A stretch of 31,393 nucleotides of DNA from Verrucomicrobiales bacterium (GTDB taxonomy: Bacteria > Verrucomicrobiota > Verrucomicrobiia > Verrucomicrobiales > DEV007). The stretch covers positions 1-31,393 of the forward strand of contig JABDJT010000444.1 in NCBI GenBank assembly GCA_013003335.1. Direction: 5' to 3'. Positions 17,995-26,057 of this stretch are shown piece by piece (within the stretch, counting starts at the first letter, position 1; every line of letters begins with the position of its first letter). The position numbers and the translations under genes were made by a program. The notes beneath the pieces were generated by a model that had not been told where the DNA came from, ran no database searches, and saw only the letters and a list, made by a program, of their open reading frames with translations.

Positions 17995-18515
17995 AACAAT
18001 TTCTCGAGCGCCTCAGCCTGCCTCCGGTGCAGTTGCAGGTGGAACCCGAACAGGCAATGCCATTGATGCCCGTCCAGCGGTCCAAAAATCGTGTGCTCAA
18101 TTTGTTCCGTGCCGCGCAACTTTGAAAGTTGGCCAATGGATTTGAGGTGATCTTTAACCGACGTCTCGAATTCAGCCACCGCCTCCGGCCCGACCTCATC
18201 TTGTGGCATCACATCATGCTTGATGTCGAATTCCGCATCAGGCGGCGGCCCGTCACCCGCGAGAAATTCAACGACGCACGTCACGTTGCGGTTCACGATG
18301 ATGTTGTGTTCGAGGATCTGGTAGAAATTCCAGGCCCGCATGTCTTCGTCCACGCCGACCATCTGTTTCACCGTTTCGGACTGACCGCACAACCCCGGTC
18401 CGAGCCGTTCGCCGACCGCCAGGGTTTTTTCAGCCTCTGACCGGATCAGCTTGTCCGCTGATTTTCGCGACATCGTCGCAAAGCGTGTCCGGATGATTTT
18501 CTGCAGGAGCGACAT
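17964..18515 (-). CDS. DinB-like four-helix-bundle protein
   Basis: 183 residues from ATG 18515. The layout and spaced histidines suggest the DinB/YfiT-like metal-binding helix bundle: ILEHNIIVNRNV in the second helix and GPLDGHQWHCLFGFHLQLHRRQ in the last helix, giving His residues in the expected positions. Members are diverse (thiol transferases, metal-dependent hydrolases), so no reaction can be assigned. The gene lies 33 bp downstream of the second DUF58 gene on the same strand and is probably in the MoxR-DUF58 operon. Its last ten codons overlap the end of the convergent toroid gene. The family assignment rests on pattern recognition alone. Confidence 0.7.
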   Translation of the reverse strand: MSLLQKIIRTRFATMSRKSADKLIRSEAEKTLAVGERLGPGLCGQSETVKQMVGVDEDMRAWNFYQILEHNIIVNRNVTCVVEFLAGDGPPPDAEFDIKHDVMPQDEVGPEAVAEFETSVKDHLKSIGQLSKLRGTEQIEHTIFGPLDGHQWHCLFGFHLQLHRRQAEALEKLFHSSSTVSSR

Positions 18516-18548
18516 TTCAAATTCGTCGCTGGATGACCCGCAAACCTT

Positions 18549-19952
18549 TCAGATCAACTGCCGTTGCTTCACGTTCAGGTATTGCGTCACGGCTTCCGCG
18601 CACAATTCCTCGTGATCCGGCAGCCCGAGTTCCACGCCGAGATGGCTCAGTTTTTTTCCCGTTTCCCGGAGGTCCGACCACTGAAAATGGCCGCCCAGAT
18701 TTTCGTAAATGTCCGTGACTCGATCCGGTGACGTTTGGCTGGAAAAAAGCGGGTGCGCTTTCTCGGGGCGAACCATATTCACCAGGATCAAATGCTGCCG
18801 GCTCACCAGCGGAATGGCTTCGTAAAAATGTTCGGCCGTCAGCGGATCACTCAGATCGACCAACATGACCAGAAGCGCCCTCCGGGTCAGCCGCTTCCGG
18901 AGAGTCACCATCAGTTGCTCAAAATCCGGCGCGACCGGTTTCGGCTCCAGCGTGTAAAGCGCGTCCCGCACAATGTTGTAATGATCCCGGCCATTCCGGC
19001 TGCGGATGAAGCGGTCCACCTGATCCGCGAAACTGATGAACCCGAACAGGTCCCCCTGCTTTTCCGCCACTGAAGCCAGCACAAGCGAACAGTGCAAAAA
19101 TCGCTCCAGTTGCGTGGTGACAGCAAACTCACCGCCCGCACTGTGCTCGCTGAGCAGGTATTCACCCAGCTCCGCTTCTTCCAGCGGCACGCGAATTTCC
19201 CGGGCACTCAGCCGCGAGTGGTCGACGATCACGTAAACCTCCTGGGTCCGCTCGATCTGGTAGGTGCGCGTCACCGGCATCCCGCGTCGCGCCGTCGCTT
19301 TCCAGTCGATATCGATGTAGTCATCGCCCGGTTGGTAATCCCGCAGCTGCTCGAAATCCCGGCCTTTTCCCACCTGCCGAACTGCGTGCGAGCCCTCATT
19401 TCCGCGCCGGAGAAAAACCGAGGACAGCCGTTTTCGCTCCACACTTAAATTCGGGTAAACCCGCATCTCGATTCGCAAATCGTAGTTCCGGCGGATCAGC
19501 CAGAGCCCGAGCGCCGACGGCGTTTCAACATGGCCGGTCGGGAATTCAAACTGGCCGCGTGCCAGCGGCAGCAGTTCGTAGGTGGTCGTCTTTTGCTTGT
19601 CTCGCGCGATTTTTTGAATCCGGTGGATCACCTTTCCCGTCACGCGGAATTCCGGGATCAACGCCAGCCCGAATCGCACCCACGGCAAATCCGCCCCGCG
19701 GTTCACAAATTTCACCGGTACTTCGACGACTTTTCCTTTCGTGCAGCGAACCAGGTCCGGCGTTTCCAAAACCAGCTTCTCCAGTTTGCGAATCGAAAGC
19801 TGCAAATCGACCGCCGAAGCTCCGACCACCGCCACGATCAATCCCAGGCCCAGCAATTTCAGCGCGCCGCCGAAAACAATCATCGTCACCGCCGGAACCA
19901 CTACCAGCGCAGCGATCCACAGCAGAAAATTGTTCGGCACAAATCTCGTCAT
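18549..19952 (-). CDS. DUF58 domain membrane protein (second module)
   Basis: 467 residues from ATG 19952, with AGGGGA as a plausible ribosome binding site upstream. Two N-terminal transmembrane helices (about 9-28 and 32-50), a beta-rich segment, then the DUF58 block GRDFEQLRDYQPGDDYIDIDWKATAR near 215-240. The vWA metal site is degenerate: VIVDHSRLS keeps Asp and the first Ser of DxSxS but has Leu where the last Ser should be, so metal binding may be lost. It is longer than the DUF58 protein at 5422 and membrane-anchored. It is read after the MoxR gene with a 16-bp gap and before the DinB-like gene. Confidence 0.9.
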   Translation of the reverse strand: MTRFVPNNFLLWIAALVVVPAVTMIVFGGALKLLGLGLIVAVVGASAVDLQLSIRKLEKLVLETPDLVRCTKGKVVEVPVKFVNRGADLPWVRFGLALIPEFRVTGKVIHRIQKIARDKQKTTTYELLPLARGQFEFPTGHVETPSALGLWLIRRNYDLRIEMRVYPNLSVERKRLSSVFLRRGNEGSHAVRQVGKGRDFEQLRDYQPGDDYIDIDWKATARRGMPVTRTYQIERTQEVYVIVDHSRLSAREIRVPLEEAELGEYLLSEHSAGGEFAVTTQLERFLHCSLVLASVAEKQGDLFGFISFADQVDRFIRSRNGRDHYNIVRDALYTLEPKPVAPDFEQLMVTLRKRLTRRALLVMLVDLSDPLTAEHFYEAIPLVSRQHLILVNMVRPEKAHPLFSSQTSPDRVTDIYENLGGHFQWSDLRETGKKLSHLGVELGLPDHEELCAEAVTQYLNVKQRQLI

Positions 19953-19968
19953 AAGTTTCCCCTGACCC

Positions 19969-20952
19969 CTATCTCGGAACCGCCACCCGCTCGAGCAGTT
20001 TCGTGATCGCTTCACTGACCGTCACGCCCTCGATTTCATATTCCGGGCGCAGGACAATCCGGTGGGCCAAAACCGGGTAAGCCATCGCCCGCACATCGTC
20101 CGGCGTCACAAAATCCCGGCCTTCCAGTGCGGCGAAAGCCCGGCTCGAAAGCAGCAACGCCTGCGTCGCACGTGGTCCGGCTCCGACCTGGATGCTGTCC
20201 ATTCCCCGAGTCTGGCGGATCAATTCCACCACGTAATTCACCAATTCCTCTTTCATCGTGATTTCCAGCAGCGCCTCTTTTGCTTGGCCAATCGCCACCG
20301 CCGTCAGCACCGGTTCCACGGCTCCGCCTTCCAGTCGCGACTCCGGCGAATCAGCCGTCAGCGATTGCAGGGCCAGCTGCAGTTCCTCCTCCAACTCCGG
20401 GTAATCGACTTCCACTTTCAGCAAAAATCGGTCCTTCTGTGCCTCCGGCAGAGGATAGGTTCCTTCGTATTCGATCGGGTTTTGCGTGGCAAACACCGTG
20501 AAATTCGGGTCCAGCTCGTGATTCACCCCGTCGATCGTCACCTGCCGCTCCTGCATCGCCTGCAACAGCGCCGACTGCGTTTTGGCGGGCGCCCGGTTGA
20601 TTTCATCAGCCAGCAAGAACGACGTGAAAATCGGGCCTTTCACGAGATTGAACGAGCTGTCGCCCATGTTGAACACGTTCGTCCCCGTGATATCCGACGG
20701 CATCAGATCCGGTGTGAATTGAATTCGCGCGTAGTCCGTGCCCAGCACCTGCGCGAGCGTCCTGACTAAAAGCGTTTTCGCCACCCCCGGCACACCTTCC
20801 AGCAGGATGTGGTTGCCCGTAAAAATGGCAATCAGGCACAAATCAATCACGTCCCGTTGGCCGATGATCACCTTTCCAACTTCCTCCCGTGCGCGGGCCA
20901 GAATGTCTTTCACCGTGTTTACGTTTTCGTTCGAAGGCGGGGTCAATTCCAT
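19969..20952 (-). CDS. MoxR-family AAA+ ATPase (second module)
   Basis: 327 residues from ATG 20952 (MELTPPSNEN…); an in-frame TTG at 20958 would add two residues. Walker A GVPGVAKT at 53-60, Walker B LLADE at 113-117 followed by INRAPAKTQSALLQAMQE, sensor 1 ATQNP at 155-159, and the YPLPEAQKDRF block. Typical MoxR length. It is only partly similar to the MoxR at 4268 (shared family blocks but different N-terminus), so the two modules are more likely old paralogues than a recent duplication. It forms a three-gene minus-strand operon with the DUF58 and DinB-like genes. Confidence 0.95.
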   Translation of the reverse strand: MELTPPSNENVNTVKDILARAREEVGKVIIGQRDVIDLCLIAIFTGNHILLEGVPGVAKTLLVRTLAQVLGTDYARIQFTPDLMPSDITGTNVFNMGDSSFNLVKGPIFTSFLLADEINRAPAKTQSALLQAMQERQVTIDGVNHELDPNFTVFATQNPIEYEGTYPLPEAQKDRFLLKVEVDYPELEEELQLALQSLTADSPESRLEGGAVEPVLTAVAIGQAKEALLEITMKEELVNYVVELIRQTRGMDSIQVGAGPRATQALLLSSRAFAALEGRDFVTPDDVRAMAYPVLAHRIVLRPEYEIEGVTVSEAITKLLERVAVPR

Positions 20953-21034
20953 GGGCAAATATGAGTGCCCCGAAGTGTAGGGGGCGGCGGAAAGATGACA
21001 AGCCGGTTTCCCGCGAAAACGAATCAGAGTTGAA

Positions 21035-21052
21035 ATTTCGCAGGCGCGAAAT
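21035..21052. promoter_or_regulatory. Short perfect hairpin in a divergent intergenic region
   Basis: ATTTCGC (21035-21041) and GCGAAAT (21046-21052) form a 7-bp perfect dyad with a 4-base spacer. It lies midway between the divergent MoxR and FAD oxidoreductase genes, in a 195-bp gap. It could be an operator, but nothing identifies the regulator. No confident -35/-10 pair was found in the gap. Confidence 0.35.
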
Positions 21053-21098
21053 CATAGCCCTACGTAAGAAACGGTCGAACTGCGTCCGACTCACTTTT

Positions 21099-21145
21099 TA
21101 TGACTCAGGAGGGTTGATTCATCAATCAGAGCCTGTTCATTCGTT
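21099..21145. repeat. 47-bp palindromic element, copy 7 (degenerate)
   Basis: Most diverged copy: AGGAGGGTTGATTC on the left, GCCTGTTCATTCGTT on the right. It ends two bases before the ATG of the FAD oxidoreductase gene, so the element forms the immediate 5' leader. Its left half carries GGGTTGA, which puts it in the reverse orientation. Confidence 0.75.
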
Positions 21146-21147
21146 CG

Positions 21148-22566
21148 ATGCCGGAATACGACTCCATTATCATCGGCTCCGGGCCGAACGGACTCGCCGC
21201 TGCCGTCGCGCTGGCGCGGGAAGACCAGCGCGTGCTCTTGATCGAACAACACGATGAGATCGGTGGCGGGACGCGCACAGCCGATTTGACCCTGCCCGGA
21301 TTCCGACACGACGTCTGTTCCGCAATTCATCCGATGGGCGTCATGTCCCCGTTTTTTCAAAGCCTGCCGCTCGCTGATTTCGGTCTCGAATTCATCCATC
21401 CCGATATCCCTCTCGCCCATCCTTTCGACGACGGATCCGCCGTCGCGATGCATCAGTCCGTCGCCGAAACAGCCGCGCAATTCTCTCCCGGCGATGCCAA
21501 AAATTATCACCGGCTGTTCGATTCCATCACCCGCGACGCCGAAAAAATCTTCACCGATGCCCTCGCGCCGCCCCGAATTCCCCGGCATCCTTTCGCGATT
21601 CAAAATTTCGGCCTGCGCGCGATTCCGTCCGCTCTCGCAGCCTGCCGCGCCTGGTTTTCCGACGAAAAAGCCCGCGCCCTCATTGCCGGAAATGGGGCGC
21701 ATTCCGTCCTGCCGCTGGACCGCCCGCTTTCAACAAACGCCATTGGCATCATGCTCATGCTCGCCTGCCACTCCGCCGGCTGGCCCCTTGCCCGTGGCGG
21801 GTCGCAGTCCATCGCCAATTCGCTCGGCGCGTATCTCGAATCGCTCGGCGGAAAAATCGAGACCGGCCGAATAGTACAATCGCTCGATGATTTGCCGACG
21901 GCGAACGCGTACATCTTCGACACCGCACCTTCTGCTCTCGTTCGAATTGCCGGCGACCAGCTTCCTGACGGATACACCAAACGGCTGCGAAAATTTCGCC
22001 ACGGCCCCGGCATTTTCAAAATCGACTACGCCCTCAGCGAACCCGTACCGTGGAAATCGGAGGCCTGCCGCCGCGCCGGAACCGTCCACCTCGGCGCGAC
22101 GCTCGATGAAATCACTGCATCCGAACGCGATTGCTGGGAGGGATTTCACAGCGAAAAACCGTTCGTCCTCAGCGCCCAGCAAAGCCTTTTCGACGACACC
22201 CGCGCCCCCGCTGGCAAGCATACCTATTGGGCCTATTGCCACGTTCCACACGGGTCGACCGTCGACATGACCGACGCTATCGAAAACCAGATCGAGCGAT
22301 TCGCGCCCGGTTTTCGCGACTGCGTTTTGGCCCGGCTCAAGATGAACTGCGCTGATTTCGAATCCTACAACCCGAACCTGATCGGCGGCGACATCGTCGG
22401 CGGTGTGGCCGACTGGCGGCAGTTGATCACCCGCCCTGTCGCCCGCCTCAAACCGCACACCACTCCGAACTCGAAAATATTTATCTGCTCGGCCTCTACT
22501 CCACCCGGCGGAGGTGTTCACGGGATGGGCGGGTATTGGGCGGCGCAGGAGGTGCTTTCCGGATAG
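21148..22566 (+). CDS. FAD-dependent oxidoreductase of the phytoene desaturase (CrtI)/PYROXD2-like family
   Basis: 472 residues. The N-terminal dinucleotide fold is DSIIIGSGPNGLAAAVALA with G10, G12 and G15, followed by the E-x-x-GGGTRT block near 33-41 that binds FAD in this family. The C-terminal block SASTPPGGGVHGMGGYWAAQ is also typical. The family includes carotenoid desaturases and uncharacterised PYROXD2-like proteins; with no other carotenoid genes nearby I favour the general label. Start ATG 21148 has no Shine-Dalgarno sequence, because element copy 7 ends two bases upstream. The gene is divergent from the second MoxR module and followed 49 bp later by another FAD protein. Confidence 0.88.
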   Translation: MPEYDSIIIGSGPNGLAAAVALAREDQRVLLIEQHDEIGGGTRTADLTLPGFRHDVCSAIHPMGVMSPFFQSLPLADFGLEFIHPDIPLAHPFDDGSAVAMHQSVAETAAQFSPGDAKNYHRLFDSITRDAEKIFTDALAPPRIPRHPFAIQNFGLRAIPSALAACRAWFSDEKARALIAGNGAHSVLPLDRPLSTNAIGIMLMLACHSAGWPLARGGSQSIANSLGAYLESLGGKIETGRIVQSLDDLPTANAYIFDTAPSALVRIAGDQLPDGYTKRLRKFRHGPGIFKIDYALSEPVPWKSEACRRAGTVHLGATLDEITASERDCWEGFHSEKPFVLSAQQSLFDDTRAPAGKHTYWAYCHVPHGSTVDMTDAIENQIERFAPGFRDCVLARLKMNCADFESYNPNLIGGDIVGGVADWRQLITRPVARLKPHTTPNSKIFICSASTPPGGGVHGMGGYWAAQEVLSG

Positions 22567-22568
22567 AA

Positions 22569-22615
22569 TTCGAAACAACAGGGTACGTTCTCCGAACTGA
22601 CCCTGTTCATTCAAA
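22569..22615. repeat. 47-bp palindromic element, copy 8
   Basis: Fills 47 of the 49 bases between two FAD-oxidoreductase genes and ends exactly at the base before the ATG at 22616. CAACAGGGTACGTTC on the left, ACCCTGTTCATTC on the right. Orientation is ambiguous from its asymmetric positions. Confidence 0.9.
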
Positions 22616-24166
22616 ATGCCCGACCCACCCGTCATTGACATCCTGCTGCCGCTCGAGAAATCGAAAGACGAGGCGGCTCAGCGGAAGGCAGTGGCGCGGA
22701 AACTGAAGGTCCCGCCCTCCCGAATCGGCGAGCTGCGGCTGCGGAAACACTCGATCGATGCGCGGAAAAAGCAGATCAAGGTTCAGCTTCGATTCGAGGT
22801 CGGCCTGGTGGATGAACCGCTTCCGCCTGATCCGGAAATTCGTGCGAAATACCCGCTCGTGCCGGAAAATGCGAAGCGCGTCATCATCGTCGGGAGTGGG
22901 CCGGCGGGATTGTTTGCCGCGCTGCGTGCCATCGAACGCGGCTGGAAACCGGTCGTGATGGAGCGGGGAAAAGATGCCTCGGCGCGCCGGTTTGATCTGC
23001 GGCCGATTTTAAAGAAAGGCCAGGTGATCGAGGACTCGAACTACTGCTTCGGCGAAGGTGGCGCGGGCACCTTTTCCGATGGGAAACTCTACACGCGAGC
23101 CACGAAACGCGGGCCTGTCATGACCGTTTACGAAACGCTGGTGGCCCACGGCGCGCCGGAACGAATCCTGATCGACGCGCATCCGCACATCGGCTCGAAT
23201 TTGCTGCCGAACGTGGTGAAAGCGATGCGGGAGAGCATTCGCGCGGCGGGAGGCGAGGTCCATTTTGAGACGAAAGTGACTGGATTCGAAATCGACGGCG
23301 GCCGGATTTGCGGGGTCGAAACGGCGGGCGGCGAATCGTTCGAGGGCGATGCCGTAATTCTCGCGACAGGTCATTCGGCCCGTGATATCTACCGGCTCCT
23401 TACCGAAAAATCGATCCGGCTGGAGCCAAAGCCATTTGCGGTCGGCGTGCGAATCGAGCACCCGCAGCTGCTGATTGATCGAATTCAATATCACCTCGAC
23501 GCGGAAACGCCACGCCCCGATCTACTGCCCGCCGCCAGCTACCGGCTCGCCACGAAAATACGCGACAGCGGCGTCCATTCCTTTTGCATGTGCCCGGGCG
23601 GTTTCATCGTCCCGGCCGCCACGGAAAATGACGAGGTGGTTGTGAATGGCATGAGTCTTTCCAAGCGCGATTCGCCCTTTGCCAACAGCGGCCTTGTTGT
23701 GACGGTCGAGCCGGAAGACGTGCCCGACGGGGACGGCGTCGCCTTTCAAAAACAGCTCGAGCAGGCCGCGAAACAGTTCGGCGGCGGCGGCCAAACCGCG
23801 CCCGCCCAGCGCGCGACCGATTTTTTGAAGGGCCGCGAGACGAGAGCCGCTGATTTGCCGGAGACAAGTTATCACCCCGGCCTGAATCCCGCCCGGCTCG
23901 ATGAAATTCTGCCGCCCTGGATCGTCGAACGCATGCGATCGGGATTGCACCGCTTCGGCAAAACAATGCCGGGATACATCGGCGGGGAAGTGAACCTGGT
24001 CGGCTTCGAAACGCGGACCAGCTCGCCGGTCCGGATTCCGCGCAATGAAAAGACCCTGCAGCATCCCGATATCGCCGGCCTGTTTCCCTGCGGCGAAGGC
24101 GCCGGTTTCGCCGGCGGAATTGTCAGCGCCGCGCTCGACGGGATGCGGTGCGCGGACGCGCTTTGA
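22616..24166 (+). CDS. FAD-dependent dehydrogenase of the COG2509 type
   Basis: 516 residues. An N-terminal segment of about 85 residues (KLKVPPSRIGELRLRKHSID) precedes the dinucleotide fold VIIVGSGPAGLFAALRAIERG near 90. Family blocks follow: FGEGGAGTFSDGKLYTR near 144-160, VILATGHSARDIY near 246, and GEGAGFAGGIVSAALDG at the C-terminus. This matches the conserved but poorly characterised bacterial FAD proteins often labelled uncharacterised FAD-dependent dehydrogenases; substrate is unknown. The ATG follows element copy 8 with no space, so there is no room for a separate ribosome binding site. A second element copy follows five bases after its stop. Confidence 0.92.
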   Translation: MPDPPVIDILLPLEKSKDEAAQRKAVARKLKVPPSRIGELRLRKHSIDARKKQIKVQLRFEVGLVDEPLPPDPEIRAKYPLVPENAKRVIIVGSGPAGLFAALRAIERGWKPVVMERGKDASARRFDLRPILKKGQVIEDSNYCFGEGGAGTFSDGKLYTRATKRGPVMTVYETLVAHGAPERILIDAHPHIGSNLLPNVVKAMRESIRAAGGEVHFETKVTGFEIDGGRICGVETAGGESFEGDAVILATGHSARDIYRLLTEKSIRLEPKPFAVGVRIEHPQLLIDRIQYHLDAETPRPDLLPAASYRLATKIRDSGVHSFCMCPGGFIVPAATENDEVVVNGMSLSKRDSPFANSGLVVTVEPEDVPDGDGVAFQKQLEQAAKQFGGGGQTAPAQRATDFLKGRETRAADLPETSYHPGLNPARLDEILPPWIVERMRSGLHRFGKTMPGYIGGEVNLVGFETRTSSPVRIPRNEKTLQHPDIAGLFPCGEGAGFAGGIVSAALDGMRCADAL

Positions 24167-24170
24167 CTTT

Positions 24171-24217
24171 CCCGATCCAACAGAGTTGAATCGATGAACC
24201 AATCCTGTTGCATCGTC
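24171..24217. repeat. 47-bp palindromic element, copy 9
   Basis: Occupies most of the 55-bp gap between the FAD dehydrogenase and the symporter, ending four bases before the ATG at 24222. GATCCAACAGAG on the left and CCAATCCTGTTGC on the right: same orientation as copy 5, with two changes in the otherwise fixed core blocks. Confidence 0.85.
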
Positions 24218-24221
24218 TTCC

Positions 24222-25934
24222 ATGCTGAACCTTCACGCCGCCGACCTCGCCACGCTGGGGTTGTATTTGCTGGGCGTGACGGTGCTGGGCATCATGGCGG
24301 CGAGGCGGGTGAAGCAATTGTCCGATTTCGTAATGCCGCGAAAATTCGGGAAATGGTTCATGCTGATGCACGGGTTCGGCACGTCGACCCATTCCGACCA
24401 GGCGGTTTCCGTGGCATCAAAAACGTTCACCAACGGGCTTTCCGGAATTTGGTACCAGTGGATGTGGCTGTTTGCGACTCCGTTTTTCTGGCTGATCGCC
24501 CCGATGATGCGGCGGTTTCGGGCGCTGACGACGGCAGATGTTTTCGAGGCGCGGTTTGATCAATCGGTCGCGGTCCTGTATTCGATCCTAGGGCTGGCGA
24601 AGTTCATGGTCGGCATCGCGCTGATGTTGAAAGGAAGCGCGGTGATCATCGAGGCCTCGACCGATGGCGCGGTGAGTGCGACGGTCATTATTCCGGTCAT
24701 CACCGTGATGTTCGTCGCGTACGGCATGGCCGGTGGTCTGCGGGCAGCGATCGTGACGGATTTCGTGCAGGGGATTTTGACGCTGTTGTTTTCCTTTTTG
24801 CTGCTGCCGATGGTGCTGAATGCGGTTGGCGGGATCGACGGGATGAAAGAAACGATCGGGGCGATTCATCCCGAAAAGAACATGTTTTCGCTGATCGCGC
24901 CGGAAGGCATCACGGTGTTTTTCATTGTGATGATTTCGATCAACAGTCTGCTCGGCGTGGTCGTTCAGCCGCACAACATGGGCACTTGCGGAGCCGGAAA
25001 AACCGAGATCGAGGGTGCGGTCGGCTTCATGGGCGGGACGCTGCTCAAGCGCGTTTGCACAGTAGCCTGGTGCTTGACCGGGCTGGGGGCGATCGCGTTT
25101 TATGGCACGGAAAATCTACCGGAGCCGGACCTCGTATACGGGGCGATGGCCCGCGAATTTCTTCCGCAGATTTTACCCGGTCTGCTCGGGCTTTTTATCG
25201 CAGCCCTTCTCGCGACGGTGATGGGGAGTTGCGATTCGTTTATGATCGCGTCGTCCGGGCTCGTTTCGCAAAATATCTACCGGCCTCTGGTTCCCGGGAA
25301 ACCGGACCGACACTACCTGAAAGTGGCCCGCTTTTCTTCTTTGATCGTCGTGGTCGGAGGCGTAGTGATCGCGTTTTCATCCGATAGCGTGGTGAGCCTG
25401 CTGGAGAAACTCTGGGTGGTGAACACGATCATGGCGATGGCCTTCTGGCTCGGAATTTTCTGGCGGCGAACAACAGTTGCCGGGGCGTGGGCGGCGACAT
25501 TGGCGACTCTCGGGATGTGGGGATTTAGCTCGACAAAATGGGGTGTCGCCTTTTTCCAAAAAATCTCCGGCCCGTTTGAATTCGTGGTTGAAAAAAAGGG
25601 CGAACTGGTGGTGTCGCTGCCTTGGCAGATGCTGTTTTACATCATCGCCGGCTTCCTGGCCGGGATTGTGGTCAGCCTGTTCACAAAACGCGTCTCAGCC
25701 GAAAAACTCGATAACTTTTACGGCCTGCTGCGCACTCCGGTGCAGCCGGATGAGGAAATTCCTGCCCCCTGCCGCCTGCCTGAAGATGTGGAACCGGGAC
25801 CGCGCCGCGTTTTCTTTCCGAATACGGAGTTGGAAATTCCAAAGCCGGGTAAACGGGCGATCCTGGGTTTCCTGGTCGGCTGGGCGGTGGTCGGGGCGAT
25901 TATTGCGGGGGTGGCGGTTTGGATCGCTGAGTGA
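24222..25934 (+). CDS. Sodium:solute symporter family transporter
   Basis: A 570-residue polytopic membrane protein with about 13 hydrophobic segments, beginning with LATLGLYLLGVTVLGIMAARR. The family-typical early block HGFGTSTHSDQAVSVASKTFTNGLSGIW and the core GSCDSFMIASSGLVSQNIY (the usual sodium-site region) are present. Length and topology fit the SSS family, which couples sodium entry to uptake of sugars, amino acids or organic acids; substrate is not predictable. A C-terminal cytoplasmic stretch of about 60 residues (EEIPAPCRLPEDVEPG) precedes a last helix. The gene is followed by an oxidoreductase gene, so uptake and oxidation of a sugar or polyol is possible (inference). Confidence 0.93.
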   Translation: MLNLHAADLATLGLYLLGVTVLGIMAARRVKQLSDFVMPRKFGKWFMLMHGFGTSTHSDQAVSVASKTFTNGLSGIWYQWMWLFATPFFWLIAPMMRRFRALTTADVFEARFDQSVAVLYSILGLAKFMVGIALMLKGSAVIIEASTDGAVSATVIIPVITVMFVAYGMAGGLRAAIVTDFVQGILTLLFSFLLLPMVLNAVGGIDGMKETIGAIHPEKNMFSLIAPEGITVFFIVMISINSLLGVVVQPHNMGTCGAGKTEIEGAVGFMGGTLLKRVCTVAWCLTGLGAIAFYGTENLPEPDLVYGAMAREFLPQILPGLLGLFIAALLATVMGSCDSFMIASSGLVSQNIYRPLVPGKPDRHYLKVARFSSLIVVVGGVVIAFSSDSVVSLLEKLWVVNTIMAMAFWLGIFWRRTTVAGAWAATLATLGMWGFSSTKWGVAFFQKISGPFEFVVEKKGELVVSLPWQMLFYIIAGFLAGIVVSLFTKRVSAEKLDNFYGLLRTPVQPDEEIPAPCRLPEDVEPGPRRVFFPNTELEIPKPGKRAILGFLVGWAVVGAIIAGVAVWIAE

Positions 25935-25939
25935 TCGAG

Positions 25940-25986
25940 ATCGAATGAACCGGGTTGGTTCGGCGAACAGACCCTGTTCGTTCGCT
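25940..25986. repeat. 47-bp palindromic element, copy 10
   Basis: Five bases after the symporter stop and 71 bases before the oxidoreductase ATG. GGGTTGGTTCG on the left and ACCCTGTTCGTTCG on the right, followed by TTTTT, so it could serve as the symporter's terminator. Matches copy 3 at 40 of 47 positions in the direct orientation, so it shares copy 3's reverse orientation. Confidence 0.92.
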
Positions 25987-26057
25987 TTTTGGGATCCCCC
26001 GTCATCGCGAACGGGTTTTTGTTGCTTTCAAAACGGCGTCTCTCCAAAATTCGCGCC

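Noticed and set aside
21600..22641. Minus-strand frames covering the FAD oxidoreductase gene
   Set aside because: They are shadows of a gene with clear FAD-binding motifs; long antisense frames are common in GC-rich coding DNA.
25989..26057. Upstream ATG start for the Gfo/Idh/MocA protein
   Set aside because: The added 23 residues do not resemble the family, and the Rossmann fold begins right after ATG 26058.
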